Below, piece after piece: positions 1 to 5,431 of a stretch of 5,431 nucleotides of DNA. A model generated the notes under the pieces. The model saw only the letters and a program-made list of their open reading frames with translations, did not search any database and was not told where the DNA came from. The first letter of the stretch is position 1, and each line of letters begins with the position of its first letter. This DNA is from Bacteroidales bacterium (GTDB taxonomy: Bacteria; Bacteroidota; Bacteroidia; Bacteroidales; VadinHA17): contig JAKEGI010000121.1 of assembly GCA_022615595.1 (NCBI GenBank), positions 1-5,431 of the forward strand. Direction: 5' to 3'. The position numbers and the translations under genes are program-made.

Positions 1-1
1 A

Positions 2-1003
2 ATTATTGTTCTTCCAACGCTTAAGATCGGTGGGTACAACCTCTTTTCGCTTGAGTCATCTCTTAAGCAGAAGATACTTCCAAAGACGAAGTCCATCGCC
101 ATGACATTTCTGATGATTTATCTGGCAATAAGCGCTGTTGAGTTTATTATACTGCTTATTGGCGGACTTGAAGTGTTTGAGGGACTGTGTATCACATTCG
201 GCACCGTTGCCACCGGCGGATTTTCCGTCAGGAACACCAGTCTTGCTGAGTTTTCTCCGTTTCTTCAATATGCGGTGGCAATATTCATGTTTCTTTCGGC
301 CTCCAGTTACCTTCTCTATTTCTTCATGATAAAGCAGGAATTCAACAAGATCAGGGAAAACGAAGAGTTCTGGTTTTATCTTTTTTTTGTAACTGGATCT
401 GTTGTATTCGTGACATTGACTCTGTACTTCGGGACCGGAAGGGACTTCAGCACTTCGTTCAGACACTCATTCTTTCAGGTTATTGCTCAGATAACGACAA
501 CGGGGTATGCTACGACAGATTACATGGCATGGCCAGCCATAGGATGGTTTTTTATGTTCCTTCTACTTTTTGCCGGGGGCTCCACCGGTTCGTCAACAGG
601 AGGCCTAAAGATGGCAAGGCATCTTATTGCCCTGAAGAACATGAAATTTGTGTTCCGCAGGTTGCAGCATCCAAATGCAATCTTTCCGATCAAGCTCAAC
701 AACAGAATAATACCTGAGAACATCAATATTATGATGCTCCTGTTTATTTTCATATTCATTGTAGTCTTTATTGCCGGTGCACTCCTGATGATGATAACGG
801 GTATTCCCGTCAAGGAGGCTGCCGCAGCAAGCGTTTCTGCTATGGCCAACGTAGGTCCCGGTCTGGGCTCAGCCGGCAACATGGGAAATTATACCTCATT
901 TAATGACGTTTCCCTCGTTATAATGTCCATTCTTATGCTGATAGGCCGTCTCGAGATCTTCACGATTCTGGCATTGTTCACCATGTCATTCTGGAAGAAC
1001 TGA
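2..1003 (+). CDS. trkH: TrkH/KtrB-family potassium uptake channel subunit, 5' end outside the window
   Basis: This is the membrane-embedded, K+-conducting subunit of a Trk/Ktr potassium uptake system, which normally works with a cytoplasmic TrkA/KtrA RCK-domain regulator; no such gene is in view. The frame is open from base 2, so the ATG at 101 is an internal methionine and the true start lies upstream. About 333 residues are visible, against roughly 480-500 for the family. Three of the four selectivity-filter loops are present: TVATGGFS (203-226), ITTTGYATTDY (491-523) and VGPGLGSAG (851-877), each with its key glycine. The family motif GGSTGSSTGGLK (575-610) and the C-terminal GRLEIFT (944-964) are also intact. 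Several hydrophobic spans alternate with the loops, as expected for the M1-P-M2 repeats. The gene ends in TGA two bases before the stop of the opposing operon. Family identity is near certain; choosing between TrkH and KtrB is harder without the N-terminus. Confidence 0.95.
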   Translation: MIVLPTLKIGGYNLFSLESSLKQKILPKTKSIAMTFLMIYLAISAVEFIILLIGGLEVFEGLCITFGTVATGGFSVRNTSLAEFSPFLQYAVAIFMFLSASSYLLYFFMIKQEFNKIRENEEFWFYLFFVTGSVVFVTLTLYFGTGRDFSTSFRHSFFQVIAQITTTGYATTDYMAWPAIGWFFMFLLLFAGGSTGSSTGGLKMARHLIALKNMKFVFRRLQHPNAIFPIKLNNRIIPENINIMMLLFIFIFIVVFIAGALLMMITGIPVKEAAAASVSAMANVGPGLGSAGNMGNYTSFNDVSLVIMSILMLIGRLEIFTILALFTMSFWKN

Positions 1004-1005
1004 TC

Positions 1006-1728
1006 TCAAATCTGACGGCTCAGATACTTCCGTATTTTTTCAAGATTGGCCGGGGTGCCGCAATCGAACCAATATCCCTCATCATGCTGATAGGTCATAA
1101 TTTTATGCTCACGTACCAGCATCAGGTAAAGCGAAGTAAGAGAGTATATTCCCTCCGGCATCAGGTCAAATATTGAAGGTGAGAGTACCTGTATGCTTGA
1201 GAAGCCTGTCTCACTGAGCCCGCTGCTGTTTCCCTTTGTGGTAATCTCCTCCTTTGTGGCAACGTTGCGCCATCCGCACATTCTTCCGTTCTTATCAACC
1301 AGGAGAAACCTGGTGCCGGGCCGGTGCCTTGTGGCCAGTGTGGCCAGCGCCCCTGTCGCCATGTGCTTATTGTACATCTCTCTGAGGTCGAGGTCAGTGA
1401 AAATATCAACACTGTAACATATAAAAGGCTCAACGGAGAAGAAAGGTCGTGCCTTCAGGAGACCGCCTGCAGTGTCAAGGAGCCCGGAGGATTCATCCGA
1501 GACGGTGATTTTGAATCCTTCGCTGCGGAGCTTCTTTATCTCCTCCAACATCAGGGCAGGGTGATGGTGAATGTTTACTATTATGTCGTCAAAGCCGCAT
1601 GATGTGAGCTTCTCACAGGCCAGCCCGAGGGCGCTCCTGCCGCTTATCTCCACGAGCGCCTTGGGCCTCTCCCTGCTTAACTCTCCCAGACGGGTACCGA
1701 GTCCGGCCGCGAAGATCATTGCTTTCAT
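1006..1728 (-). CDS. MurU-like NDP-sugar pyrophosphorylase (sugar-1-phosphate nucleotidyltransferase)
   Basis: The 240-residue product belongs to the sugar-1-phosphate nucleotidyltransferases, which join an NTP and a sugar-1-phosphate to give NDP-sugar and pyrophosphate in the cytoplasm. Visible motifs are the nucleotide-binding loop GLGTR (residues 9-13) with P22-K23, the substrate-side LLDTAGG (83-89), the metal aspartate D108 in YSVD, FSSIQVLSP (176-184), and the C-terminal FDCGTP (221-226) with the second metal aspartate. The compact length, without a left-handed beta-helix domain, fits MurU (MurNAc-1-phosphate uridylyltransferase). It is the last gene of the operon, 5 bases after an AmgK-like kinase, the partner of MurU in Pseudomonas recycling. 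The frame runs open further upstream to an ATG at 1839, but the start at 1728 directly precedes the nucleotide-binding strand MKAMIFAAG and avoids a 105-base overlap with the kinase gene. A modest GAGG lies five bases upstream of it. Oddity: serine replaces the usual Asn in N-x-D. Enzyme class is secure; UDP-MurNAc as product is inferred. Confidence 0.87.
   Translation of the reverse strand: MKAMIFAAGLGTRLGELSRERPKALVEISGRSALGLACEKLTSCGFDDIIVNIHHHPALMLEEIKKLRSEGFKITVSDESSGLLDTAGGLLKARPFFSVEPFICYSVDIFTDLDLREMYNKHMATGALATLATRHRPGTRFLLVDKNGRMCGWRNVATKEEITTKGNSSGLSETGFSSIQVLSPSIFDLMPEGIYSLTSLYLMLVREHKIMTYQHDEGYWFDCGTPANLEKIRKYLSRQI
1010..1025 (+). terminator. Possible weak terminator hairpin at the convergent gene junction
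   Basis: A perfect 6-base inverted repeat, ATCTGA/TCAGAT, with a 4-base loop lies just after the trkH stop and inside the last codons of the opposing nucleotidyltransferase. On the + strand a run of six T (1035-1040) follows, but 9 bases after the stem rather than directly next to it. The stem has only two G-C pairs, so it is weak. No better terminator exists between the convergent genes because their stops are 2 bases apart. It may end trkH transcription or be chance. Confidence 0.3.
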
Positions 1729-1733
1729 ATGCC

Positions 1734-3146
1734 TCAGAGCTCCCTGTGATTGACTGTAACCATCACTCCGGGCATCGCCGTGAGCATCGCTGCTACCCTG
1801 GTGGCACACCAAACCGAGCGGTGCCTTCCTCCGACACATCCGAAGGCAACATTTAGTTCAGACACCCCTTTGCCACGTATCATCGGCAATGAGTTGCGTA
1901 TTATGTTGACACAATCACCTGCAAAAGCGACTGCCTCCTCATCATTGCTGAAGAACTCGGTAAGTTCGTGGTCCTTGCCGGTGAGATCAACCAGGTCAGG
2001 CATGGAGGCAGGGTTACGCAGGCCACGGCAGTCGAAGACAAAGCCTCCGCCGTTATCATAGGTAAGGGTCTTTCCCTTAACATACGAGAAGCTCTCTATG
2101 TTAATCCTCAACAGGTTCTGATAATGAGCAAGTATCCTGTATTTTCTCTGGGCCGGAACTGCTGCCGAGGCTTTCTTCAGTTCAGGAAGATCGATCTCAA
2201 CCTGGTCACCTGTCAGCAGCTCATTCATGAGCTCCACAGCCGGGACGATGCTTTCGGTAAAAGTAGGTTTATTCTCATGAAGACCCCTGTAGCCGAATGC
2301 ACCGAGTGCCTGCATAAGCCTTACAAGAGTGAAAGCACCGGAATATCTGGCCAGCGATGACCTTGGTTTTCCGGTTGCAGAAGCAAAGAGATCAAGATGA
2401 CGCTCAATGGTCTTCATGCGTATGTTCTCAGGTATATAAGCCTTTGCATCATATACCAGCGAGGCGATGTCATACTGTGGAGCCCCGAGCCGCCCTCCCT
2501 GGTAATCAATATACCATGGCTTGCCCTCCCTGATCATAATGTTTGCTGTCTGGAAATCGCGGAAGAGAAAATATTCCTGCCCGGCCTCAAGCAGGAAGCG
2601 GGTAAGAGCCTCAAAGTCGCGTTCCAGCTTCGTCTCGTTGAACGGAGCAGCAATAAGCTTCAGGAACATGTACTTGTAGTAGTTCAGATCCCAGACTATA
2701 CTCTGCCTGTCAAAACTGCGGTGCGGATAACAGAGTGACAGGTCAAGACCCCTGATGCCCTCAGTCTGTATACGCACAAGGTCAGAGGCAATATTAAGAA
2801 AGAGAGCCTCAGTCTCTGCATTGAACCTCTCCTCGTCAGACCGCTGGGCCAGCCAGGTAAAGAGATTGGTGTCACCAAGGTCTTCAAGGAAATAGACTTT
2901 TTCCTCCGGATAATAGATGAATATCTCAGGCACAGGGAGACCTTTGGACCTGAAATGATTGGTGAAGCCAACAAAGGCATCGTTCTCTTCCCTTCCCGGG
3001 TTGTAAGCGCCTATCACATGCTCTCCCCTGTTCTGCAGCCTGAAGTAGATTCTGTCAGAGCCTGAGCGCGGCAGCCGGGTTATTGTCTCCGGTGCAGCGC
3101 CGCTCCATTTCTGAAAGGCGCTCTCAACTGTTGTCCTTGCATCCAT
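1734..3146 (-). CDS. AmgK-like sugar kinase fused to a RapZ C-terminal domain
   Basis: The 470-residue protein has two domains. Residues about 1-315 are an aminoglycoside-phosphotransferase-fold kinase most like AmgK, which phosphorylates MurNAc and GlcNAc at the anomeric carbon. It shows a nucleotide-loop-like SGSDRIYFRL (28-37), hinge LEDLGD (87-92), catalytic loop RDFQTAN (196-202, base D197) and metal site IDYQGG (213-218) followed by APQYDIASL (222-230). Residues about 348-470 match the C-terminal domain of RapZ: SFSYVKG (352-358), VFDCRGLRNP (370-379), LTGKD (388-392), the signature GCVGGRHRSV (436-445) and terminal NHREL. E. coli RapZ binds glucosamine-6-phosphate through this domain. 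RapZ's own N-terminal P-loop NTPase domain is absent. The gene starts one base after the stop of the membrane-protein gene, so translation is probably coupled; no Shine-Dalgarno is visible. Naming the whole protein RapZ would mislead. Kinase and RapZ-type domains are confident; the sugar substrate is inferred from the MurU-like neighbour. Confidence 0.88.
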   Translation of the reverse strand: MDARTTVESAFQKWSGAAPETITRLPRSGSDRIYFRLQNRGEHVIGAYNPGREENDAFVGFTNHFRSKGLPVPEIFIYYPEEKVYFLEDLGDTNLFTWLAQRSDEERFNAETEALFLNIASDLVRIQTEGIRGLDLSLCYPHRSFDRQSIVWDLNYYKYMFLKLIAAPFNETKLERDFEALTRFLLEAGQEYFLFRDFQTANIMIREGKPWYIDYQGGRLGAPQYDIASLVYDAKAYIPENIRMKTIERHLDLFASATGKPRSSLARYSGAFTLVRLMQALGAFGYRGLHENKPTFTESIVPAVELMNELLTGDQVEIDLPELKKASAAVPAQRKYRILAHYQNLLRINIESFSYVKGKTLTYDNGGGFVFDCRGLRNPASMPDLVDLTGKDHELTEFFSNDEEAVAFAGDCVNIIRNSLPMIRGKGVSELNVAFGCVGGRHRSVWCATRVAAMLTAMPGVMVTVNHREL

Positions 3147-3147
3147 G

Positions 3148-4272
3148 TCAGAACCGGAGAGTTATTTTCTTGCGGTAAAGTATATATCCAAATGCCCAGA
3201 TAAACACAACCTGCATTACTGCAAACAGCAGGCTGGCAATCTTCTGCTCCTCGAACAGCGGGCTGCATATGTTATTGAATATCCATTTGTACAACGTCAG
3301 CTCGCCTATCTTTATGGCCAGCATGGTCTTTGTCCAGATGCCGGCGAGAAGATATGTAAAAAGCGGATTGGTGCCGAAGGTATTGAAGAATCCTGTCCAT
3401 CCACGGAGTCCCCATATATCTACGATCATAAAAAGCAATGCCAGCAACATCATACCTATTCCGCCGGCATAAAGCACATATGAACTTGTCCACAGCGGCT
3501 TGTTTATCGGGAAGACCTCTCCCCACAGCAGACCCGCTCCGGTAAGCAGTGCCCCTGCCAGGGCAAGCCAGCCGACTGTTTTCCATGAGTTGCCGAAGCT
3601 GCCGATAATTGTTCCTGCCATAAAACCTAGCAGTACGGTGCCAACAGCGGGTATTGTGCTGAGAAGTCCTTCCGGATCAAAAGGCAACCCGAATCCCTTA
3701 TAGAGATGGTTCTCACCGATAAGGGCCTTGTCGACGGTAAGTGCAAGGTTGCCTTCAAGGGAATAGGGATCCGTTCCTCCGAAGAAATACATCAGTGCCC
3801 AGTAGCCCAGCAGGATGATGGCGGTGGCGATCCATATATAGTTGCGTTTGACAAGCAGGATGGTGATGGCGCCAAGCCCGTAGGCCAGCGCTATCCTCTG
3901 TAAGACGCCCAGTATGCGCAGGTTGTTATAGTCGCGATCAATAAAGTAGGGAAAGATGTTAAGGAAGAGTCCCGCAACAAAGATCAGCGCCACCCTTCTC
4001 AGTATCCTGAACAGCGACGGGGCAGAAAACTCAAAATTGTATTTCTTCAGTGAATAAAACATTGCCACCCCTGCGATGAAGAGAAAGGAGGGAAAGACAA
4101 GGTCTGTCGGCGTGCAACCATGCCACGAGGCATGTCTGAGAGGAGCATAAACGTGACTCCATGTGCCTGGTGTATTAACAATGATCATAAATGCCACCGT
4201 CATACCCCTGTATACATCAAGAGACATCAGTCTTCCTGACTGCCCCTTTAAGGAACTTTTTGAACCTGCCAT
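3148..4272 (-). CDS. HGSNAT/NagX-like polytopic membrane protein (DUF5009/COG4299 family)
   Basis: The 374-residue inner-membrane protein belongs to the family of human heparan-alpha-glucosaminide N-acetyltransferase and bacterial NagX. HGSNAT passes an acetyl group from cytosolic acetyl-CoA across the membrane to glucosamine; NagX proteins sit in GlcNAc-use loci and have been proposed as transporters. Family motifs in order: RLMSLDVYRGMTVA (14-27), MIIVNTPG (29-36), LRHASWHG (45-52), PTDLVFPSFLFIAG (55-68), LGVLQRIAL (121-129), DPEGLLSTIPA (199-209), NKPLWTSSYVLY (257-268) and GTNPLFTY (300-307). H47 aligns with the proposed active-site histidine of HGSNAT. About ten hydrophobic spans are visible and a basic RKK lies near the C-terminus. 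Length is normal. The ATG at 4272 has no Shine-Dalgarno but an A/T-rich leader; M16 is a less likely alternative start. It is first in the operon with the sugar kinase and nucleotidyltransferase, which supports an amino-sugar role. Transport or acetylation cannot be decided from sequence. Confidence 0.9.
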   Translation of the reverse strand: MAGSKSSLKGQSGRLMSLDVYRGMTVAFMIIVNTPGTWSHVYAPLRHASWHGCTPTDLVFPSFLFIAGVAMFYSLKKYNFEFSAPSLFRILRRVALIFVAGLFLNIFPYFIDRDYNNLRILGVLQRIALAYGLGAITILLVKRNYIWIATAIILLGYWALMYFFGGTDPYSLEGNLALTVDKALIGENHLYKGFGLPFDPEGLLSTIPAVGTVLLGFMAGTIIGSFGNSWKTVGWLALAGALLTGAGLLWGEVFPINKPLWTSSYVLYAGGIGMMLLALLFMIVDIWGLRGWTGFFNTFGTNPLFTYLLAGIWTKTMLAIKIGELTLYKWIFNNICSPLFEEQKIASLLFAVMQVVFIWAFGYILYRKKITLRF

Positions 4273-4302
4273 AGTCTGTTTATTAACATGGTAAAAATAG
4301 CA

Positions 4303-4315
4303 ATTTGGAACAAAT
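4303..4315. promoter_or_regulatory. Candidate operator: interrupted palindrome ATTTG-GAA-CAAAT
   Basis: A perfect 5-base inverted repeat with a 3-base spacer sits 30 bases upstream of the membrane-protein start and 61 bases upstream of the hydrolase start. Its position between divergent genes of related predicted function suits a shared regulator, but no regulator gene is in the window and a 5-base arm in A/T-rich DNA can arise by chance. Confidence 0.3.
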
Positions 4316-4336
4316 CAGAAAGGAAAAACAATTAAG

Positions 4337-4351
4337 AAAAGTGCTACTTTT
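4337..4351. promoter_or_regulatory. Candidate operator: palindrome AAAAGT-GCT-ACTTTT overlapping the -7 element
   Basis: A perfect 6-base inverted repeat with a 3-base spacer overlaps seven of the eight bases of the predicted -7 element of the hydrolase gene. A protein bound here would block that promoter. Its centre (4344) is 35 bases from the centre of the other palindrome (4309), but the arms differ, so they are not two copies of one site. Confidence 0.35.
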
Positions 4352-4352
4352 G
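4345..4352 (+). promoter_or_regulatory. Bacteroidota-type -7 promoter element TACTTTTG for the GH3 gene
   Basis: TACTTTTG matches the TAnnTTTG -7 consensus used by the primary sigma factor of Bacteroidota. Transcription would start near 4357-4359, leaving a leader of about 20 bases before the ATG at 4377. No TTTG at the expected -33 spacing is visible; the nearest (4304-4307) is too far upstream. This supports the taxonomic reading as well as the promoter call. Confidence 0.5.
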
Positions 4353-4376
4353 GTTGGCATCTAAAGCCCTCGTCTT

Positions 4377-5431
4377 ATGAAAAAATCAATTCTTCTGGTA
4401 TTGCTGGCTACCGCGTTGATCTCTAAACCACTCCAGACCCTCGCTGCCGGGGAGAATCCTCCTCCATGGCTCAGTTATCTCAATGACAGGAGAGTTGACA
4501 GCTTACTTAATACACTTTCTGTAAGGCAGATGATTGCGCAGATTGTCTGGGTGCCGGCATGGGCCGGAATCAAAAACGATAACTACTCCGAAGTTGAAGA
4601 ACTGGTAAAGAAGCATGGAATTGGCGGGGTAATATTCTTTGAGGGAGAACCCGACAGGCAGGTCGACTTCACAAAGCGTATCAGTTCAGTATCGGAGTTA
4701 CCTCTCATTTTTGTTATGGATGCTGAATGGGGAACAGGCATGAGGCTTAAGGAAGTTGAGGATTTTCCTTATCAGATGACCCTCGGTGCCCTGCAAAACG
4801 ACTCTCTTATATATCTGATGGGTGCTGCCGTCGCTCAACAGTGCAGGGAAATAGGTATTAATCTGAACCTGGCTCCCGTAGCAGATGTAAATAATAACCC
4901 GCTTAATCCGGTAATAAACTACCGCTCATTTGGCGAGGATCCGGAAAAAGTAGCCCGGAAAGCGGTAATGTACATGAAAGGTATGCAGGACAACGGTATC
5001 ATTGCATGTGCCAAGCATTTTCCGGGTCACGGTGATACTGATATTGATTCGCATACAGGGCTTCCTGTCATAAGAGGCAACCGTCAGAGATTCGACTCCG
5101 TTGAACTCATTCCTTTTTACCGTCTTTCCAGAGAGGGTATCGGAGCTATTATGACTGCCCACATAAATGTTCCTGATATTGATCCGACACCTGATCTTCC
5201 CTCCACCTTCTCGAAAAAGGTGATAACGGAGATTCTGAAGAATGAGGTGCGATTCCAGGGTCTTGTGCTTACTGACGCCATGAACATGGCCGGGGCAACG
5301 ATGACCTACCCTGCAGGTATAGCTGAAGCAGAGGCGATCAAAGCCGGCAATGACATAATCGAGTACTCTCCCGATCCCGTTAAGGCAATTGATGAGATTG
5401 CATCAAGAATAGAAAAAGGAGAGTTATCGGA
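4377..5431 (+). CDS. Exported glycoside hydrolase family 3 beta-N-acetylhexosaminidase (NagZ type), 3' end outside the window
   Basis: The visible 351 residues start with a signal peptide (K2-K3, hydrophobic 5-15, likely cleavage near residues 23-25 after TLA or LAA; no lipobox cysteine) followed by a GH3 N-terminal TIM-barrel domain. Motifs are GIGGVIFF (81-88), NLNLAPVADVN (162-172), NYRSFGEDP (181-189), KHFPGHGDT (213-221) with DSH (224-226), MTAHINVP (259-266) and VLTDAMNM (297-304). The Asp-Ser-His loop carries the Asp-His acid/base dyad specific to NagZ-type N-acetylglucosaminidases, with D224 and H226 here, and D300 is the expected nucleophile. It probably removes terminal GlcNAc from peptidoglycan fragments or similar glycans outside the cytoplasm. 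An in-frame TAA at 4362 fixes the ATG at 4377 as the first possible ATG start; no Shine-Dalgarno is seen. In Bacteroidota many such proteins continue into a beta-lactamase-like serine hydrolase domain near 1000 residues in all; whether this one does cannot be seen. It diverges from the salvage operon. Confidence 0.92.
   Translation, partial: MKKSILLVLLATALISKPLQTLAAGENPPPWLSYLNDRRVDSLLNTLSVRQMIAQIVWVPAWAGIKNDNYSEVEELVKKHGIGGVIFFEGEPDRQVDFTKRISSVSELPLIFVMDAEWGTGMRLKEVEDFPYQMTLGALQNDSLIYLMGAAVAQQCREIGINLNLAPVADVNNNPLNPVINYRSFGEDPEKVARKAVMYMKGMQDNGIIACAKHFPGHGDTDIDSHTGLPVIRGNRQRFDSVELIPFYRLSREGIGAIMTAHINVPDIDPTPDLPSTFSKKVITEILKNEVRFQGLVLTDAMNMAGATMTYPAGIAEAEAIKAGNDIIEYSPDPVKAIDEIASRIEKGELS

Larger units (their letters stand above)
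4273..4376. promoter_or_regulatory. Divergent intergenic region between the salvage operon and the GH3 gene
   Basis: These 104 bases are the only real intergenic space in the window and must hold the promoters of both the leftward operon and the rightward hydrolase gene. The region is A/T-rich, contains no gene, and carries two short perfect palindromes plus a -7-like element facing the hydrolase. For the leftward operon only an imperfect candidate (4292-4299, TATTTTTA on the minus strand, one mismatch to TAnnTTTG) is seen, without a properly spaced -33 element. Confidence 0.7.

Noticed and set aside
56..466. Leftward 136-residue open frame antisense to trkH
   Set aside because: Overlaps the conserved channel loops on the other strand and has no plausible domain.
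101..1003. Treating the ATG at 101 as the trkH start
   Set aside because: The frame stays open to base 2 and the preceding codons (GGYNLF, KILPKTKSIA) match the TrkH family, so the gene is simply cut by the window edge.
1729..1839. N-terminal extension of the nucleotidyltransferase to an ATG at 1839
   Set aside because: The extra 37 residues overlap the end of the kinase gene, have no family match, and precede the canonical MKAMIFAAGLGTR start.
1968..2360. Rightward 130-residue open frame inside the kinase gene
   Set aside because: Lies antisense to strongly conserved kinase and RapZ-type motifs; low-complexity product, no family features and no start signals.
1734..3146. Annotation of the fusion protein as RNase adapter RapZ or as an aminoglycoside-resistance enzyme
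   Set aside because: The RapZ NTPase domain and basic tail are missing, and the kinase loop is RD-type; neither full-length name fits.
3145..3483. Rightward 112-residue open frame antisense to the membrane protein
   Set aside because: Mirror of hydrophobic codons of a well-supported gene; no recognisable domain.
4292..4299. TATTTTTA on the minus strand as the operon's -7 promoter element
   Set aside because: One mismatch in the most conserved part (final G), no -33 element at proper spacing, and such A/T runs are common here; mentioned only as a weak candidate.
1..5431. Defence system, CRISPR array, mobile element or horizontally acquired island
   Set aside because: No repeat arrays, transposase, integrase, tRNA or terminal repeats were seen, and coding style looks even across the window; the contents are metabolic and transport genes.

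Overview
The window looks like an ordinary chromosomal segment of a member of the Bacteroidota, probably a Bacteroidales-type organism; the genus cannot be told. The clues are a kinase fused to a RapZ C-terminal domain next to a MurU-like nucleotidyltransferase, start codons without clear Shine-Dalgarno sequences, and a TAnnTTTG-type -7 element in front of the one rightward start whose upstream region is visible. No tRNA, rRNA, CRISPR array, insertion sequence or phage gene is seen.

Layout. Bases 2-1003 (+) hold the C-terminal two thirds of a TrkH-family potassium channel subunit. Two bases later the stop of a leftward operon is reached. In transcription order (right to left) that operon has an HGSNAT/NagX-like polytopic membrane protein (4272-3148), a sugar kinase of the AmgK/aminoglycoside-phosphotransferase type carrying a RapZ C-terminal domain (3146-1734), and a MurU-like sugar-1-phosphate nucleotidyltransferase (1728-1006). 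The gene gaps are 1 and 5 bases, so the three are almost certainly co-transcribed. A 104-base divergent intergenic region (4273-4376) with two short perfect palindromes and a -7 element separates the operon from a rightward, exported NagZ-type glycoside hydrolase family 3 gene (4377 to the window end, truncated).

How the genes may work together. The hydrolase would release N-acetylated amino sugars from peptidoglycan or chitin-like glycans outside the cytoplasm. The membrane protein could move or N-acetylate amino sugars at the inner membrane. The kinase would phosphorylate MurNAc/GlcNAc at the anomeric position, and the nucleotidyltransferase would make the UDP-sugar, bypassing de novo synthesis as in the AmgK-MurU recycling route of Pseudomonas. 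The RapZ-type domain, which in E. coli RapZ binds glucosamine-6-phosphate, suggests built-in sensing of amino-sugar status. Family assignments rest on visible motifs; substrate specificity and the sensing role are inference. The TrkH gene is probably functionally unrelated.
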